DNA of 50,637 nt from Saprospiraceae bacterium (GCA_020627535.1 JAHDGU010000021.1:1-50637), one strand, 5' to 3'; positions 17,401-25,796 are shown, counted from the stretch's first letter. The notes: generated from the letters alone by a model not told the origin. Numbers and translations: made by a program.

Positions 17401-18956
17401 TGCTGCTTGAAGTAGTGAGATACATGCTGGGGAAAACTCGATAGCACGGCCAAGGGCACATCTGCTCCCATAGAGTGAATCGGCTCCTTGCCATCCGTCA
17501 TCATGGTTTGCATGATGAGCTCATAGTCCTCTCGTGTCATCCCTACGGCACGCTTCATCTCATACGATGTAAGATCCGTCTCGAGCAGTGCAGTCGAGTG
17601 ATCTAGCTCACTGATATGGACGGAGTGTTCCTGGAGCCAAGTCTGATAAGGCCGACGTCGACAGATCGTGTCCTTCACTTCTTTGTCAGATATGATCCGA
17701 CCTTCTTCGAGATCTGCCACCAAGATTTTCCCTGGCTCTAGCCTGCCTTTCTGCATGATTTTTGCCTCGTCGATATTGAGGCTACCAGCTTCGCTCGATA
17801 CGACGAGATGGTCATCCTTAGTGACCAGATATCTCGAGGGACGGAGACCATTGCGATCGAGCGTCGCACCGAGGACGACACCATCCGTGAAGCAGATAGA
17901 AGCCGGACCATCCCAAGGCTCCATGATGGCATCATGATATTGATAAAAGGCACGCTTGTGCTCATCGATGTCTCGCTGATTTTGCCATGCCTCCGGGATC
18001 ATCATCATGATCGAGTGTGGGATCGATCGACTGGCACGCAAGAGAAAATCTACCACATTATCAAAGTTTCCAGAATCAGATATAAATGGATCACATACTG
18101 GAAATACCTTGGCAAGGTCCAGATTGTCTGAACCCGTTTTTTTGAGAAATCTCTCCCGTGCATTCCACCAGTTGAGATTACTCTGTATCGTGTTGATCTC
18201 ACCATTGTGCGCGATACATCGGAAGGGCTGAGCAAGCTTCCACTTCGGTGTCGTATTGGTCGAAAATCTACTGTGTACAATCGCTACCGCCGACTGGAAC
18301 TTTGGATCCTGCAAATCATCAAAATAGTGCCGGAGTTGGACCGCTTTGAGCATTCCCTTATAGACGATCGTACGAGAAGATAGACTACAGATATAAAAAT
18401 CATCTCGCAGTTCTTCTCGGCTGAAATAAATATCCTTCAGGATTGAATTTCTGAGGATATAAAGACGATGCTCCATATCCTTGTAGTTAAATCCTGTCGT
18501 CTTGAAAAAATATTGGACAATCTTGGGTTGAGTGGCGATAGCTGATGGTCCTAGATCATCGTCATTCACAGAGACCTCGCGCTTGGCAATGAGCTCAAAG
18601 TCCAAGAGACTGGACCACTCTTCTATTTTATGATCACAGTATGCACTGAGGATCGGGTCCTGAGGCAAAAACACCTGACCCACTCCATATTTCCCCAAGC
18701 GAGGAAGCTCGATAGCTCGTTCGCGGAGTTGTGACTCCAAATACTCATGAGGGATTTGGACCAATATTCCTGCGCCATCCCCAGTATTTTCGTCGCATCC
18801 GCATGCACCTCTATGCTCCATGTTTTCGAGCATGGTCAGGGCACTATCCACGACATATCGACTCGCAGCTCCCTTGATCTGAGCGATCATCCCTACACCA
18901 CAAGAGTCTCGCTCTAGTTGTGGAAGATATAATCCCTGTCTGATCGTCGAGTCCAT
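14484..18956 (-). CDS. gltB: Glutamate synthase large subunit
   Basis: A 1490-residue GltB, full length. It makes two glutamates from glutamine and 2-oxoglutarate. The short propeptide ends at LERDSCGVGMIAQI, where Cys19 is the N-terminal nucleophile of the glutaminase domain. The central and FMN synthase domains follow, including GEGGEDPARY, GAKPGEGGQLPGHKV and SGSDGGTGASPLGSIRHAGL. The 3Fe-4S cysteines are in CILMRKCHLNTC (about residue 1115-1126) with the spacing C-x5-C-x4-C. The C-terminal GXGXG beta-helix domain carries GNVALYGATAGEAYIAGLAG. It starts 12 bases after amtB and overlaps gltD by four bases. Confidence 0.98.
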   Translation of the reverse strand: MDSTIRQGLYLPQLERDSCGVGMIAQIKGAASRYVVDSALTMLENMEHRGACGCDENTGDGAGILVQIPHEYLESQLRERAIELPRLGKYGVGQVFLPQDPILSAYCDHKIEEWSSLLDFELIAKREVSVNDDDLGPSAIATQPKIVQYFFKTTGFNYKDMEHRLYILRNSILKDIYFSREELRDDFYICSLSSRTIVYKGMLKAVQLRHYFDDLQDPKFQSAVAIVHSRFSTNTTPKWKLAQPFRCIAHNGEINTIQSNLNWWNARERFLKKTGSDNLDLAKVFPVCDPFISDSGNFDNVVDFLLRASRSIPHSIMMMIPEAWQNQRDIDEHKRAFYQYHDAIMEPWDGPASICFTDGVVLGATLDRNGLRPSRYLVTKDDHLVVSSEAGSLNIDEAKIMQKGRLEPGKILVADLEEGRIISDKEVKDTICRRRPYQTWLQEHSVHISELDHSTALLETDLTSYEMKRAVGMTREDYELIMQTMMTDGKEPIHSMGADVPLAVLSSFPQHVSHYFKQQFAQVTNPPIDPIREAYYMSLKTSIGVGSRFLNVGTEEAKTVRLDSPILASSDFAALSGEAPLPILTQAELSLSYSPEMSLEAALTSICAKASEYHQNGINTLILSQRRLPETHLMMPSLLAVGALHQSMIQSGYRKELSLIVDACDVWEGHHMACLLSFGADLIYPRLAMQCADETDNPEAAAQYLRAAELSLLKIMSKLGISTVNSYRGAQSFEIVGLAPEVIEKCFTGAISRIQGLGFEELDRENRQKQLASDTDAYADDILRLEDRGLFRWTRKGEYHLFNPKTIHLLQHSTKMNDYEIYKKFAEQIDLLEYSHGSLRSFLDIRPTGSPIDIEEVESAEAIMKRFATGAMSFGSLSEEAHKMLALAMNRIGGKSNSGEGGEDPARYIRDDQGRSTRSAIKQVASGRFGVDIEYLNQADEIQIKIAQGAKPGEGGQLPGHKVDEHIARVRRSTPGVGLISPPPHHDIYSIEDLAQLIFDLKNANRRARISVKLVSKSGIGVIASGVVKAHADHILVSGSDGGTGASPLGSIRHAGLPWEIGLSETHQTLMRSGLRDRTVLQADGQLRTGRDLAIATMLGAEEWGIATAALVVEGCILMRKCHLNTCPVGIATQDPALRKNFSGKVDHLVNYFRFLAEHLREIMAACGVKKVDDLLGRTDLLTTRGLHRHWKTEKLDLAPLLYREEARTTTYCSRLQDHGIDQVLDKKLLYFTEPARKGSHTYRGEFPIINTDRAIGTMLSSEIVRNHGLKGLAPELLQLHFTGSAGQSFGAFAVQGLRLSISGEANDYFGKGLSGACLAVRPSVHLHESASEHTIIGNVALYGATAGEAYIAGLAGDRFAVRNSGALAVVEGVGDNACEYMTGGRVLILGRHGRNLAAGMSGGILYLHEDLCDPALINQKMVLIEDLQEPDRQEIDRMLKRHIELTASTLAQRLLDRWEKTGSGFVRIIPKEYKRLTEQSPAISHLKVA

Positions 18957-18968
18957 ATGTAGTTTCTT

Positions 18969-20228
18969 TTAGCTGTAAGCCTTCACATGATGCTCATGAA
19001 TATCAAGACCAGAAAACTCTTCTTCCCTGCTCACACGTATACCCATCAGCAGTTTCAATAGGCCAAAAACGGCAAAAGCGAATGTGAATGTGAATGCACC
19101 GATAGCAGCGATCCCTATCAGCTGAGCTTGCATCGTGCCCACACCGTCACCGTAATTTCCAAAAAGAGCTACGGCAATCGTACCCCATATACCACAGACC
19201 AAGTGCACACTCGTGGCTCCCACAGGATCATCCAATTTCAAGCGATCAAAAAATGTCACCGCCAGTGGTATCAGGACACCACAGATCAGACCGATGAGTA
19301 TGGCCTCTGTACCAGTCACGCCGTCAGCGCTCGCAGTGATACCGACCAGCCCTCCGAGTATACCATTGAGAGCCATCGAGAGATCATAATTGCGAAACAT
19401 CAACGTGCTCGTGACAAATGCGCCAAGAGCTCCGGCTGCAGCTGCCATAGCTGTGGTCATAAAAACCAGAGACACTGCACCAGGATCCGCTGATAAGACT
19501 GATCCAGCATTGAATCCAAACCACCCAAACCACAATAGCAAAACACCGATCGTTGCTAAGGGCATGCTATGTCCAGGGATAGGCTTGATGCCCTTGTCCG
19601 TGTACTTTCCAGATCGCGGCCCGAGGAGGATAATACCTGCAAGAGCGCCCCAGCCACCCACAGAGTGGACAAGTGTAGATCCTGCAAGATCATAAAAGCC
19701 CAACTGATCAAGCCAACCCTGTCCCCACTTCCACATACCAGTGATAGGATAGCTCAGTGTGACAAAGAGCAAACAAAAAATCAAAAAGGGCATGAGCTTG
19801 ATCCGCTCCGCAACCGCACCCGAGACGATGGTGCAGCAAGTCGCCGCAAACATGGCCTGAAAAATAAAATCTGTATGATACCCATAAGCGCCACCGGCAT
19901 AGTCAATGAGACCTGCGGCACCATCTGGCATGCTAAGACCAAAGCCTGCAAAACCAAAAAAGCCTCCGGGTTCGCCACCGGGATACATGAGATTAAATCC
20001 GATGATGTAATAGCTCAACAGGCCGATTGCCACGATCATGATATTCTTAAATAGAATATTGACTACATTCTTTTGTCTCACAAAACCCGCTTCCAGTGAG
20101 GCAAAGCCCAAGTGCATGACGAATACCATCGCTGTAGCAATCAATATCCAGATATTGCTTACTGTAAATCCTACTTCACTTACTGCATTCAATGCCTGAT
20201 TGGCCGCATCTATATTCGCGTTTTCCAT
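18969..20228 (-). CDS. amtB: Ammonium transporter
   Basis: A 419-residue Amt/Rh-family channel of normal length with eleven predicted helices. Family motifs include the N-terminal AMVFVMHLGFASLEAGFVR, DYAGGAYGYHTDFIFQAMFA, and the pore histidines in GSTLVHSVGGWGALAG and TSVHLVCGIWGTIAVALFGN, the twin-histidine pair that conducts ammonia. There is no obvious cleaved signal peptide. It starts 15 bases after the PII gene and 12 bases before gltB, the usual glnK-amtB pairing, in which PII plugs the channel when nitrogen is sufficient. Here the pairing is built into the glutamate synthase operon. Confidence 0.97.
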   Translation of the reverse strand: MENANIDAANQALNAVSEVGFTVSNIWILIATAMVFVMHLGFASLEAGFVRQKNVVNILFKNIMIVAIGLLSYYIIGFNLMYPGGEPGGFFGFAGFGLSMPDGAAGLIDYAGGAYGYHTDFIFQAMFAATCCTIVSGAVAERIKLMPFLIFCLLFVTLSYPITGMWKWGQGWLDQLGFYDLAGSTLVHSVGGWGALAGIILLGPRSGKYTDKGIKPIPGHSMPLATIGVLLLWFGWFGFNAGSVLSADPGAVSLVFMTTAMAAAAGALGAFVTSTLMFRNYDLSMALNGILGGLVGITASADGVTGTEAILIGLICGVLIPLAVTFFDRLKLDDPVGATSVHLVCGIWGTIAVALFGNYGDGVGTMQAQLIGIAAIGAFTFTFAFAVFGLLKLLMGIRVSREEEFSGLDIHEHHVKAYS

Positions 20229-20243
20229 TGGTTTTTGACTTAT

Positions 20244-20588
20244 TTAGCTATTGATTGCATCAGATCCAGTAAGGCCAGTCCTGATATTGGTAAGCATATT
20301 CAATTCGCACACAGAGAGGATTCCATCTCCTTTCTCTCCAGTGTGTGCTGCATCGAGAATCGCTCCACAAGCCTTCTCTACAAATCCCTCAGAGACAATA
20401 ATCTCCAACTTGACGCGAGCGATGTATCCTTGATCGTAGATGGCACCACGGTACTGTATATTCGCACTCTTTTGATGGCCGTATCCTTTGACCTCATAAA
20501 ATGTAAAAAAATGAATGTCCTGACTCTCTAGAGCAGCTTTGACCTCATCAAATCTGGAGGCCCTGATGATAGCTTCGATCTTTTTCAT
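20244..20588 (-). CDS. PII family nitrogen regulatory protein (variant nucleotide site)
   Basis: A 114-residue PII protein, the first gene of the nitrogen operon, which senses 2-oxoglutarate and ATP/ADP and regulates AmtB. Conserved features are the N-terminal MKKIEAIIR, the T-loop with Gln39, Tyr46 and Tyr51 (QYRGAIY), and the TG...GDG loop at 83-89. Two residues that contact ATP phosphates in studied PII proteins are changed: position 90 is Ile instead of Lys, and 101 is Asn instead of Arg, while Arg103 remains. Position 58 is Arg instead of Lys. Both strands of the codons read cleanly, so this is not a frameshift. Effector binding may differ from GlnB/GlnK. Confidence 0.92.
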   Translation of the reverse strand: MKKIEAIIRASRFDEVKAALESQDIHFFTFYEVKGYGHQKSANIQYRGAIYDQGYIARVKLEIIVSEGFVEKACGAILDAAHTGEKGDGILSVCELNMLTNIRTGLTGSDAINS

Positions 20589-20786
20589 AAGCTTACTGTG
20601 TTGGCAAACAGCGGATTGAAAATATCAAGGACTCTCAGGAAATTTTATGCTAGATGAGGGCAATTCATGGTGCACAATCAAGGATCAGAAACTACATCAC
20701 ATTGATTATCACGAGTTTACGCGACCCAAGGATGTCATCCGCAAACAGCTCAAATGCGAATAACTCAGAGACGGAAGATCAGGTTT

Positions 20787-21803
20787 CTACCGGATACCAT
20801 GTACCACCTGACCACCAAAGTCATCAGGAAATTCTTCGACGCCATCAAATCCCAAGGCAATCTCAGCACCATTGTAGGGAACATGAGCTGTCCCAAATAG
20901 GTAATCCCATATCGCCAAAGTCAAGCCAAAATTGACGCCATAGCGGCGATCCTCGGGCAGCTCCTTGGCATGGTGCCAGATATGCATTTCTGGACTATTG
21001 AAGAGCTTTTTCATCCATGGGCCAAATGCTATCATACTCAGCACGATGCAGGCTGGAATGATCATCATTTGCGCGACAGCGCTCCAGTCCTGTGCAAAGA
21101 CAAGATCAAAACTACCAGTGGTGATGACAATACCGATCAGTGCTCCCAAAATTCCAGAAGTCACATAGCCCGACACAGAAATATTGCTATGATTAAAATG
21201 ACCCACCGCCAAGGTGAAGATGTGAATCACAAAAAAGTCATAGAGTCCAATGCCCATCAGAGCGAGCGGCACATATTCAAAAAATCGATACACCACAGTC
21301 TCCATCCAGTGAAATCTGAGATGAGCCGCAAAACCCATCTGCTCGACAGAGTGATGGACCTTGTGAAACTCCCAAAGAAAAGATACCCGATGCAGCAATC
21401 GATGGACCCACCACTGCACGAAATCCCTTACCAAAAACCCCACCAGCAGGATTGACCACATCGGCCAAGATCTCATCGGATTATTGGCCTGTAGATCAAA
21501 ATTGGAAATGGCAAGAATCGCATCATTGAATATATTCACAAAGAGATCTGAAGCGGCATTATATATGATCAAAGAAAAAAGAAAGAAATTAAAAAACATA
21601 TAAAAAAGATCCAACCAAAAATCCTTTCTCAATATCTTCTGATTCTTCCTCCAAGGAATGATGATCTCAAGAAAAAAGAAAAATACAGAGACCAATATCA
21701 ACCAATAAAAATAATTGGTCCAGGATGGATGGGTCAATTCATGCCACAGATAGCTCGCGTATCCTCGATACCCATTGACAAATATATCCCAGTAGTGGCT
21801 CAT
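20787..21803 (-). CDS. Sterol desaturase / fatty acid hydroxylase family protein
   Basis: A 338-residue integral membrane di-iron oxygenase. Hydrophobic segments are at about residues 30-50, 70-90, 115-130 and 220-260. The three histidine boxes of the superfamily are present: HRLLH, HKVHH, and HIWHH near the C-terminus (NSPEMHIWHHAKE). The family hydroxylates or desaturates sterols, fatty acids, carotenoids or ether lipids; the exact substrate cannot be told. Its ATG directly abuts the TAA stop of the upstream transglycosylase gene (no gap), so the two are probably co-translated. Confidence 0.92.
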   Translation of the reverse strand: MSHYWDIFVNGYRGYASYLWHELTHPSWTNYFYWLILVSVFFFFLEIIIPWRKNQKILRKDFWLDLFYMFFNFFLFSLIIYNAASDLFVNIFNDAILAISNFDLQANNPMRSWPMWSILLVGFLVRDFVQWWVHRLLHRVSFLWEFHKVHHSVEQMGFAAHLRFHWMETVVYRFFEYVPLALMGIGLYDFFVIHIFTLAVGHFNHSNISVSGYVTSGILGALIGIVITTGSFDLVFAQDWSAVAQMMIIPACIVLSMIAFGPWMKKLFNSPEMHIWHHAKELPEDRRYGVNFGLTLAIWDYLFGTAHVPYNGAEIALGFDGVEEFPDDFGGQVVHGIR

Positions 21804-22727
21804 TTATTTCTTCGGTATTTTAATCTTGTAGACCTTGCCCGATGCATTGTCCAATTTGCTCGTCAGTAACCACGGATTGTAATATTTCAATGTACGATAA
21901 TCAGTTCCATACTCTCGAGCAAAATCACCCCAGTTGGCCACAGTCGTATTTACTTCCAGTTCATAAAACTCTTGGTCATCTTCAGCCACTTTTTCACCCA
22001 GATCAAAACCGTACTTCTCAGGCTCTGACATGATTTCTTTAATCGCCACGATACGAAATACATAGCGCATCGTCTCTTCAGTCAGATTGAGCTCATAGTA
22101 TGTTCGAGCTCTCTGCTCCTTGAGGAGTCTTGCAATCTTCGTCTCACCACCATTATACGCTGCCGCTGCCAATGTCCAAGTGCCAAATCTCTCCTTGAGA
22201 TATAATAAATATTCCGCTGCAGCTGCTGTAGATTTTTCAAGATGATATCTTTCATCCACGTCTGTACTCACTTGAAGTCCATACTCACGCCCTGTCGTCT
22301 TGAGAAACTGCCAAAAGCCTTTGGCACCTGCTGGTGAGGTTACATTGCGAAGACTACTTTCGGCGACAGCCAGATACTTGAAATCATCCGGCACGCCCTT
22401 CTCCGCCAAGATGGGCTCGATGGCAGCAAAGTGCTTCCGCGCAGCCTTGATATGCAATAGTGTCGTACTGTGCCAGTAACTGTTGACACTCAGCTCACGA
22501 TCAAGCCTCTCACGCACATCCATCTTGTCAAGTGGAAGTGCCTCCCCCGCGAGATCGTATGACTCCTTCATAGGCACCGACTTGATCATCTGTGGCAGTC
22601 GATCATGCTCCTCATCCCTCTGCTGCCGATCGCCATCACGATCATCGACTTTTGCATCACTACTACTGAAGCTGTAGGCAAGTGTGAATGCCGAAAATAT
22701 CAATGCGGCGATAAATAAATTCTTCAT
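21804..22727 (-). CDS. Membrane-associated lytic transglycosylase (MltD-like)
   Basis: A 307-residue exported protein. The signal peptide is MKNLFIAALIFSAFTLAYS; an acidic low-complexity linker follows. The SLT domain has the catalytic glutamate Glu123 in LAVAESSL, then SPAGAKGFWQFLKTTGREYG and the AAYNGGE motif, as in family 1 transglycosylases that cleave peptidoglycan to anhydromuropeptides. The C-terminal part lacks a complete LysM repeat but resembles the LysM-like linker (DYRTLKYYNPWL). A TTG nine bases upstream is a weaker start than ATG 22727. Stop abuts the start of the hydroxylase gene. Confidence 0.92.
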   Translation of the reverse strand: MKNLFIAALIFSAFTLAYSFSSSDAKVDDRDGDRQQRDEEHDRLPQMIKSVPMKESYDLAGEALPLDKMDVRERLDRELSVNSYWHSTTLLHIKAARKHFAAIEPILAEKGVPDDFKYLAVAESSLRNVTSPAGAKGFWQFLKTTGREYGLQVSTDVDERYHLEKSTAAAAEYLLYLKERFGTWTLAAAAYNGGETKIARLLKEQRARTYYELNLTEETMRYVFRIVAIKEIMSEPEKYGFDLGEKVAEDDQEFYELEVNTTVANWGDFAREYGTDYRTLKYYNPWLLTSKLDNASGKVYKIKIPKK

Positions 22728-22782
22728 AGCGTACAAATCATTGAAAGTAAGTTCTAAATATATTACAATAAATCATAATATA

Positions 22783-23301
22783 TTAGACTTTGCGAGGACG
22801 TTTAAAGACAGGAACCGTAGAGCAGGGCTCACCAAACATGATGCTCTGGGCATAAGGTCTGAGTTGTTTGGTCAACTCGAGATACGCACTGACAGGTACA
22901 GGCTTGTTGCTACAGCCCTTGATCACCACACGCTCACCCTCATAGCTGGACCAATCTTCCTTGACCAGTACATCAGTGTAGTAAAGCGTCATCACTTGAT
23001 CTGGCGAGCACAGATAGTGCGCCTTGGCCACGGGCTCCAGATAGCTTGATACCAGCATATACGCCCATGAGGGTATGATCGCATCAGCACTGCAGTGCAC
23101 TGCGACCAGTCTCCCTTCATAGGAGGACCAGTCTAGCTCCTTCAAGGCTGCACGAAAGTCCTTCTCCTTCAAGATCAGCTCCATGAAGAGATGATCCTTC
23201 AGATCAAAACTGACGGCATCACCAGGATAGTGCTCTTCTAGATTGATCAGCTTCAGCTTGCTATTGGCGACTCGATTGACGAGTGGTTTGTCTGTCTCCA
23301 T
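22783..23301 (-). CDS. DUF2480 family protein
   Basis: A 172-residue protein of the Bacteroidota-specific DUF2480 family, function unknown. The match is along the whole length: VNRVANSKLKLINLEE, LKEKDFRAALKELDWSSYEG, VHCSADAIIPSWAYMLVSSY, VVIKGCSNKPVPVSAYLEL and the C-terminal MFGEPCSTVPVFKR. No signal peptide or membrane segment. The internal phrase DWSSYEG occurs twice (first and second halves), hinting at an internal duplication. It lies between scpB and the transglycosylase gene on the same strand. Confidence 0.93.
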   Translation of the reverse strand: METDKPLVNRVANSKLKLINLEEHYPGDAVSFDLKDHLFMELILKEKDFRAALKELDWSSYEGRLVAVHCSADAIIPSWAYMLVSSYLEPVAKAHYLCSPDQVMTLYYTDVLVKEDWSSYEGERVVIKGCSNKPVPVSAYLELTKQLRPYAQSIMFGEPCSTVPVFKRPRKV

Positions 23302-23402
23302 AGTCAGTAAATGTATGGTCTATAACGATTGAGTCCTGAGCATAGTTCGTCCAGCTTTATAGCGCCATTGGCACATGTGTCCCTCAGGCGACTAGGACCT
23401 TC

Positions 23403-23987
23403 CTACTCTTCCTCGTCCTTGAGCTCCTGAGGAGTACCGACCGAGTTTTCTTCCATCTCAAATTCACTCAGCTTGGGGAGATCTTTGATACTCTTGATCC
23501 CAAAGTGATCCATGAACTTCTGTGTCGTCACATAGAGCAGCGGTCGTCCTGGGCCTTCAGATCTGCCCTTGATCTCCACCAGCTCTTTCTCTAGGAGTTT
23601 CTGGATCATATAGTCACTACTGACCCCACGGATCTGCTCGATCTCTGACTTGGTCGTTGGCTGCTTGTAGGCGATGATCGAGAGTGTTTCCAGCGCAGTC
23701 TTACTCAGTCTGCGTTTATTGAGCTCCTTGAGATACAGCTTGACCAGCTCAAAGTTCTCTTCAGAGCTCATGAGTTGAAAGCCATCTGCGATCTCTTCCA
23801 GTCTCATACCCGACTTGGCCGAGCCATGACGCTCGCGCAGTTGGTCGATCGCCTGCTCAAAGTCCTCGTCTTCCAAGACCTCATCCGCGTACTCTCTCAG
23901 ATAGATCTTGATGTGATCCAGGCTGATGGGTTTCTCCGCGACGAAGATCAGTGTCTCTATGAGTGATGTGAGCTTTGGTATATCCAT
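23403..23987 (-). CDS. scpB: Segregation and condensation protein B
   Basis: A 194-residue ScpB, the winged-helix subunit that binds the kleisin ScpA in the SMC-ScpAB chromosome condensation complex. Characteristic stretches are LIETLIFVAEKPISLDHI, RLSKTALETLSIIAYKQP, TKSEIEQIRGVSSDYMIQKL and GRSEGPGRPLLYVTTQKFMD. The acidic tail after residue 175 is common in the phylum. Neither scpA nor smc is next to it here. Start ATG at 23987. Confidence 0.96.
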   Translation of the reverse strand: MDIPKLTSLIETLIFVAEKPISLDHIKIYLREYADEVLEDEDFEQAIDQLRERHGSAKSGMRLEEIADGFQLMSSEENFELVKLYLKELNKRRLSKTALETLSIIAYKQPTTKSEIEQIRGVSSDYMIQKLLEKELVEIKGRSEGPGRPLLYVTTQKFMDHFGIKSIKDLPKLSEFEMEENSVGTPQELKDEEE

Positions 23988-24062
23988 CTCTTTCTTATCC
24001 TTTCGGAAAAATGGACCGCGAAGTTAGGGCAAAGCGCCTGCTTGGACAGGGAGAGATTTCAA

Positions 24063-25241
24063 TCAACTACCAACGTAGCTCACGCGATAGATGCAGTGTG
24101 CATAGTCATCACTGATCAAGATGGAGCCGTCTGGTAGATGCTCCAGATCCACGGGTCTACCAAGAGGTTTTTTCTGGCCAGCGACTAGCCATCCTTCTGC
24201 AAACATCTCATAGCCACGACTGTTACCCTGATCATTCTGTCTCACCATACTGATGCGATAGCCGATGGGATCAGTGCGATTCCAGCTGCCATGCTCAGCG
24301 ATCAATATTGCTCGATGATACTCCTCTGGAAACTGATCCGCCTCATAAAACTCAAGCCCGAGCGGCGCCACATGTGGACCAAGATTCTGATAGGGAGCAA
24401 CAAACTCATCACAGGCCCGCTTCGCACCAAATTCTGGGTCCGCCATATCACCTTGATGACAGTAGGGATAGCCATAGTGCAAGCCATCCTGCGGTGCACG
24501 ATTGAGCTCACAGGATGGCGAGTCATCACCCATCCAGTCGCGACCATTGTCAGTGAACCACAGCTCATCCGTGTCTGGATGCCAAGTAAATCCCACCGTG
24601 TTGCGTACACCTTCCTGGACGATTTCTCTCTCTCCTGATTCTACATCGATCCTCGTGATGGTATTGAAGATCCGGTCTTCCGACTCACAGATATTGCATG
24701 GAGCACCGACTGGCACATAGAGCTTACCATCTGGACCAAAAGCAATGTACTTCCAGCCATGATGCGTCTCAGTGGGATAGTCATCTCGGATCACCTCATA
24801 GTCCATATCATCCGCAATCCGAGCGTCAATATCTGCGATCTTGAGCACACGATTGACCTCAGCGATGTAGAGATCACCATCCTTGAGTGCCACGCCATTG
24901 GGCATATTCATGTCTGTGAGGAGTGTGTACTTCTCATCGGCTCTCATGTCACCATCAGTATCTCTCAGAGCATAGACATTTCCCTCCTTGCGAGTACCGA
25001 CATACAGCGTCTTGCCATCTGGACTCAGGCACATAGAGCGCGCATTCGTCACGTCTTGTGCATAGTAGTCGATGCGGAAGCCTTCTGGCAATCGGATTTG
25101 ATCGAGCACGCTTCTGTCTTGAGCCGTCTCGACCTGGCTCACAAGGGTCGCAGTGGCCAGCTCAGAAGAGTTGGCACTTTCCTTTTTGGCGCAAGCCACA
25201 GCCAAAATAGATACAGCGAGTATGGTAGTGGATATTCTCAT
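24063..25241 (-). CDS. PQQ-dependent sorbosone/glucose dehydrogenase-like lipoprotein
   Basis: A 392-residue lipoprotein (signal peptide with LAVAC, Cys17) built as a six-bladed beta propeller of the soluble glucose/sorbosone dehydrogenase superfamily. Diagnostic stretches are RLPEGFRIDYYAQDVTNARS, MNMPNGVALKDGDLYIAEVN, RNTVGFTWHPDTDELWFTDN, IAEHGSWNRTDPIGYRI and GRPVDLEHLPDGSILISDDY. The family is thought to oxidise sugars or aldehydes with PQQ, but no PQQ synthesis genes are in the window, so the cofactor is inferred from homology. Its ATG overlaps the stop of the upstream YCII lipoprotein gene as ATGA, so the two are translationally coupled. Confidence 0.9.
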   Translation of the reverse strand: MRISTTILAVSILAVACAKKESANSSELATATLVSQVETAQDRSVLDQIRLPEGFRIDYYAQDVTNARSMCLSPDGKTLYVGTRKEGNVYALRDTDGDMRADEKYTLLTDMNMPNGVALKDGDLYIAEVNRVLKIADIDARIADDMDYEVIRDDYPTETHHGWKYIAFGPDGKLYVPVGAPCNICESEDRIFNTITRIDVESGEREIVQEGVRNTVGFTWHPDTDELWFTDNGRDWMGDDSPSCELNRAPQDGLHYGYPYCHQGDMADPEFGAKRACDEFVAPYQNLGPHVAPLGLEFYEADQFPEEYHRAILIAEHGSWNRTDPIGYRISMVRQNDQGNSRGYEMFAEGWLVAGQKKPLGRPVDLEHLPDGSILISDDYAHCIYRVSYVGS

Positions 25242-25759
25242 TGGAGTGGTTTATAGACCTTAGCGATCGTCGGATGGATCTCATGGACTCCTATGAGAGA
25301 GGCGGGACCGTACCATTTCATCAGTTCGATGTCAAACACATCTGCCTGTATCGCAGGATCAGAATTGACCAGTCGCTGTGCCTCCTCCATATCTGCGTCA
25401 TATATGTATAGTCCCAGAAGATCTCCCTGATCGCCAAACTGCCCCGAGAGTACGATTTTCTTCTCATCGATCAGCCGCTGTACATTCTTGTAGTGAAGAT
25501 ACTCCATGTGCTCTCTGTCCGAGCTTGGCAGATCGACTGGATTGCCCCGACGCAGGTAGGCGAGGACAAAATTCTTCTTGCCATAGTCATCCGCCCCGTA
25601 CATGGTCGCCAGCGTCGAGTCAAAAGCAATCTTCTCTTGTGGTGGCTGGCCAGGTGCTCTATGCGATGCTTCTCCACAGGATATGAAGCCACTGATGATG
25701 AAGCAGGACAGGAGCGCTTTCGCGCAAATGCTACGTAACAAACAGACCATAGATCTCAT
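25238..25759 (-). CDS. YCII-domain lipoprotein
   Basis: A 173-residue lipoprotein: signal peptide with lipobox FISC (Cys28), a linker, then a YCII-type ferredoxin-like domain (about 70-165) with NFVLAYLRRG, KIVLSGQFGDQGDLLGLYIY, and NSDPAIQADVFDIELMKWYG. YCII proteins are normally cytosolic; an exported version is uncommon. The frame extends upstream to a TTG at 25921, but ATG 25759 gives the lipoprotein signal and is preceded, five bases away, by a TAACTTTG promoter box. It overlaps the sorbosone-dehydrogenase gene by four bases and probably works with it in the periplasm. The reaction is unknown. Confidence 0.85.
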   Translation of the reverse strand: MRSMVCLLRSICAKALLSCFIISGFISCGEASHRAPGQPPQEKIAFDSTLATMYGADDYGKKNFVLAYLRRGNPVDLPSSDREHMEYLHYKNVQRLIDEKKIVLSGQFGDQGDLLGLYIYDADMEEAQRLVNSDPAIQADVFDIELMKWYGPASLIGVHEIHPTIAKVYKPLQ

Positions 25760-25764
25760 GGCAT

Positions 25765-25796
25765 CAAAGTTAGTCCAGTCGCCTTTTTTGAGACAA
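25765..25796 (-). promoter_or_regulatory. Bacteroidota-type promoter of the YCII lipoprotein operon
   Basis: On the minus strand TTG (25796-25794), 21 bases, then TAACTTTG (25772-25765) matches the Bacteroidota sigma consensus TTG / TAnnTTTG. The box ends five bases before the ATG at 25759, so the transcript would be nearly or fully leaderless. Confidence 0.55.
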
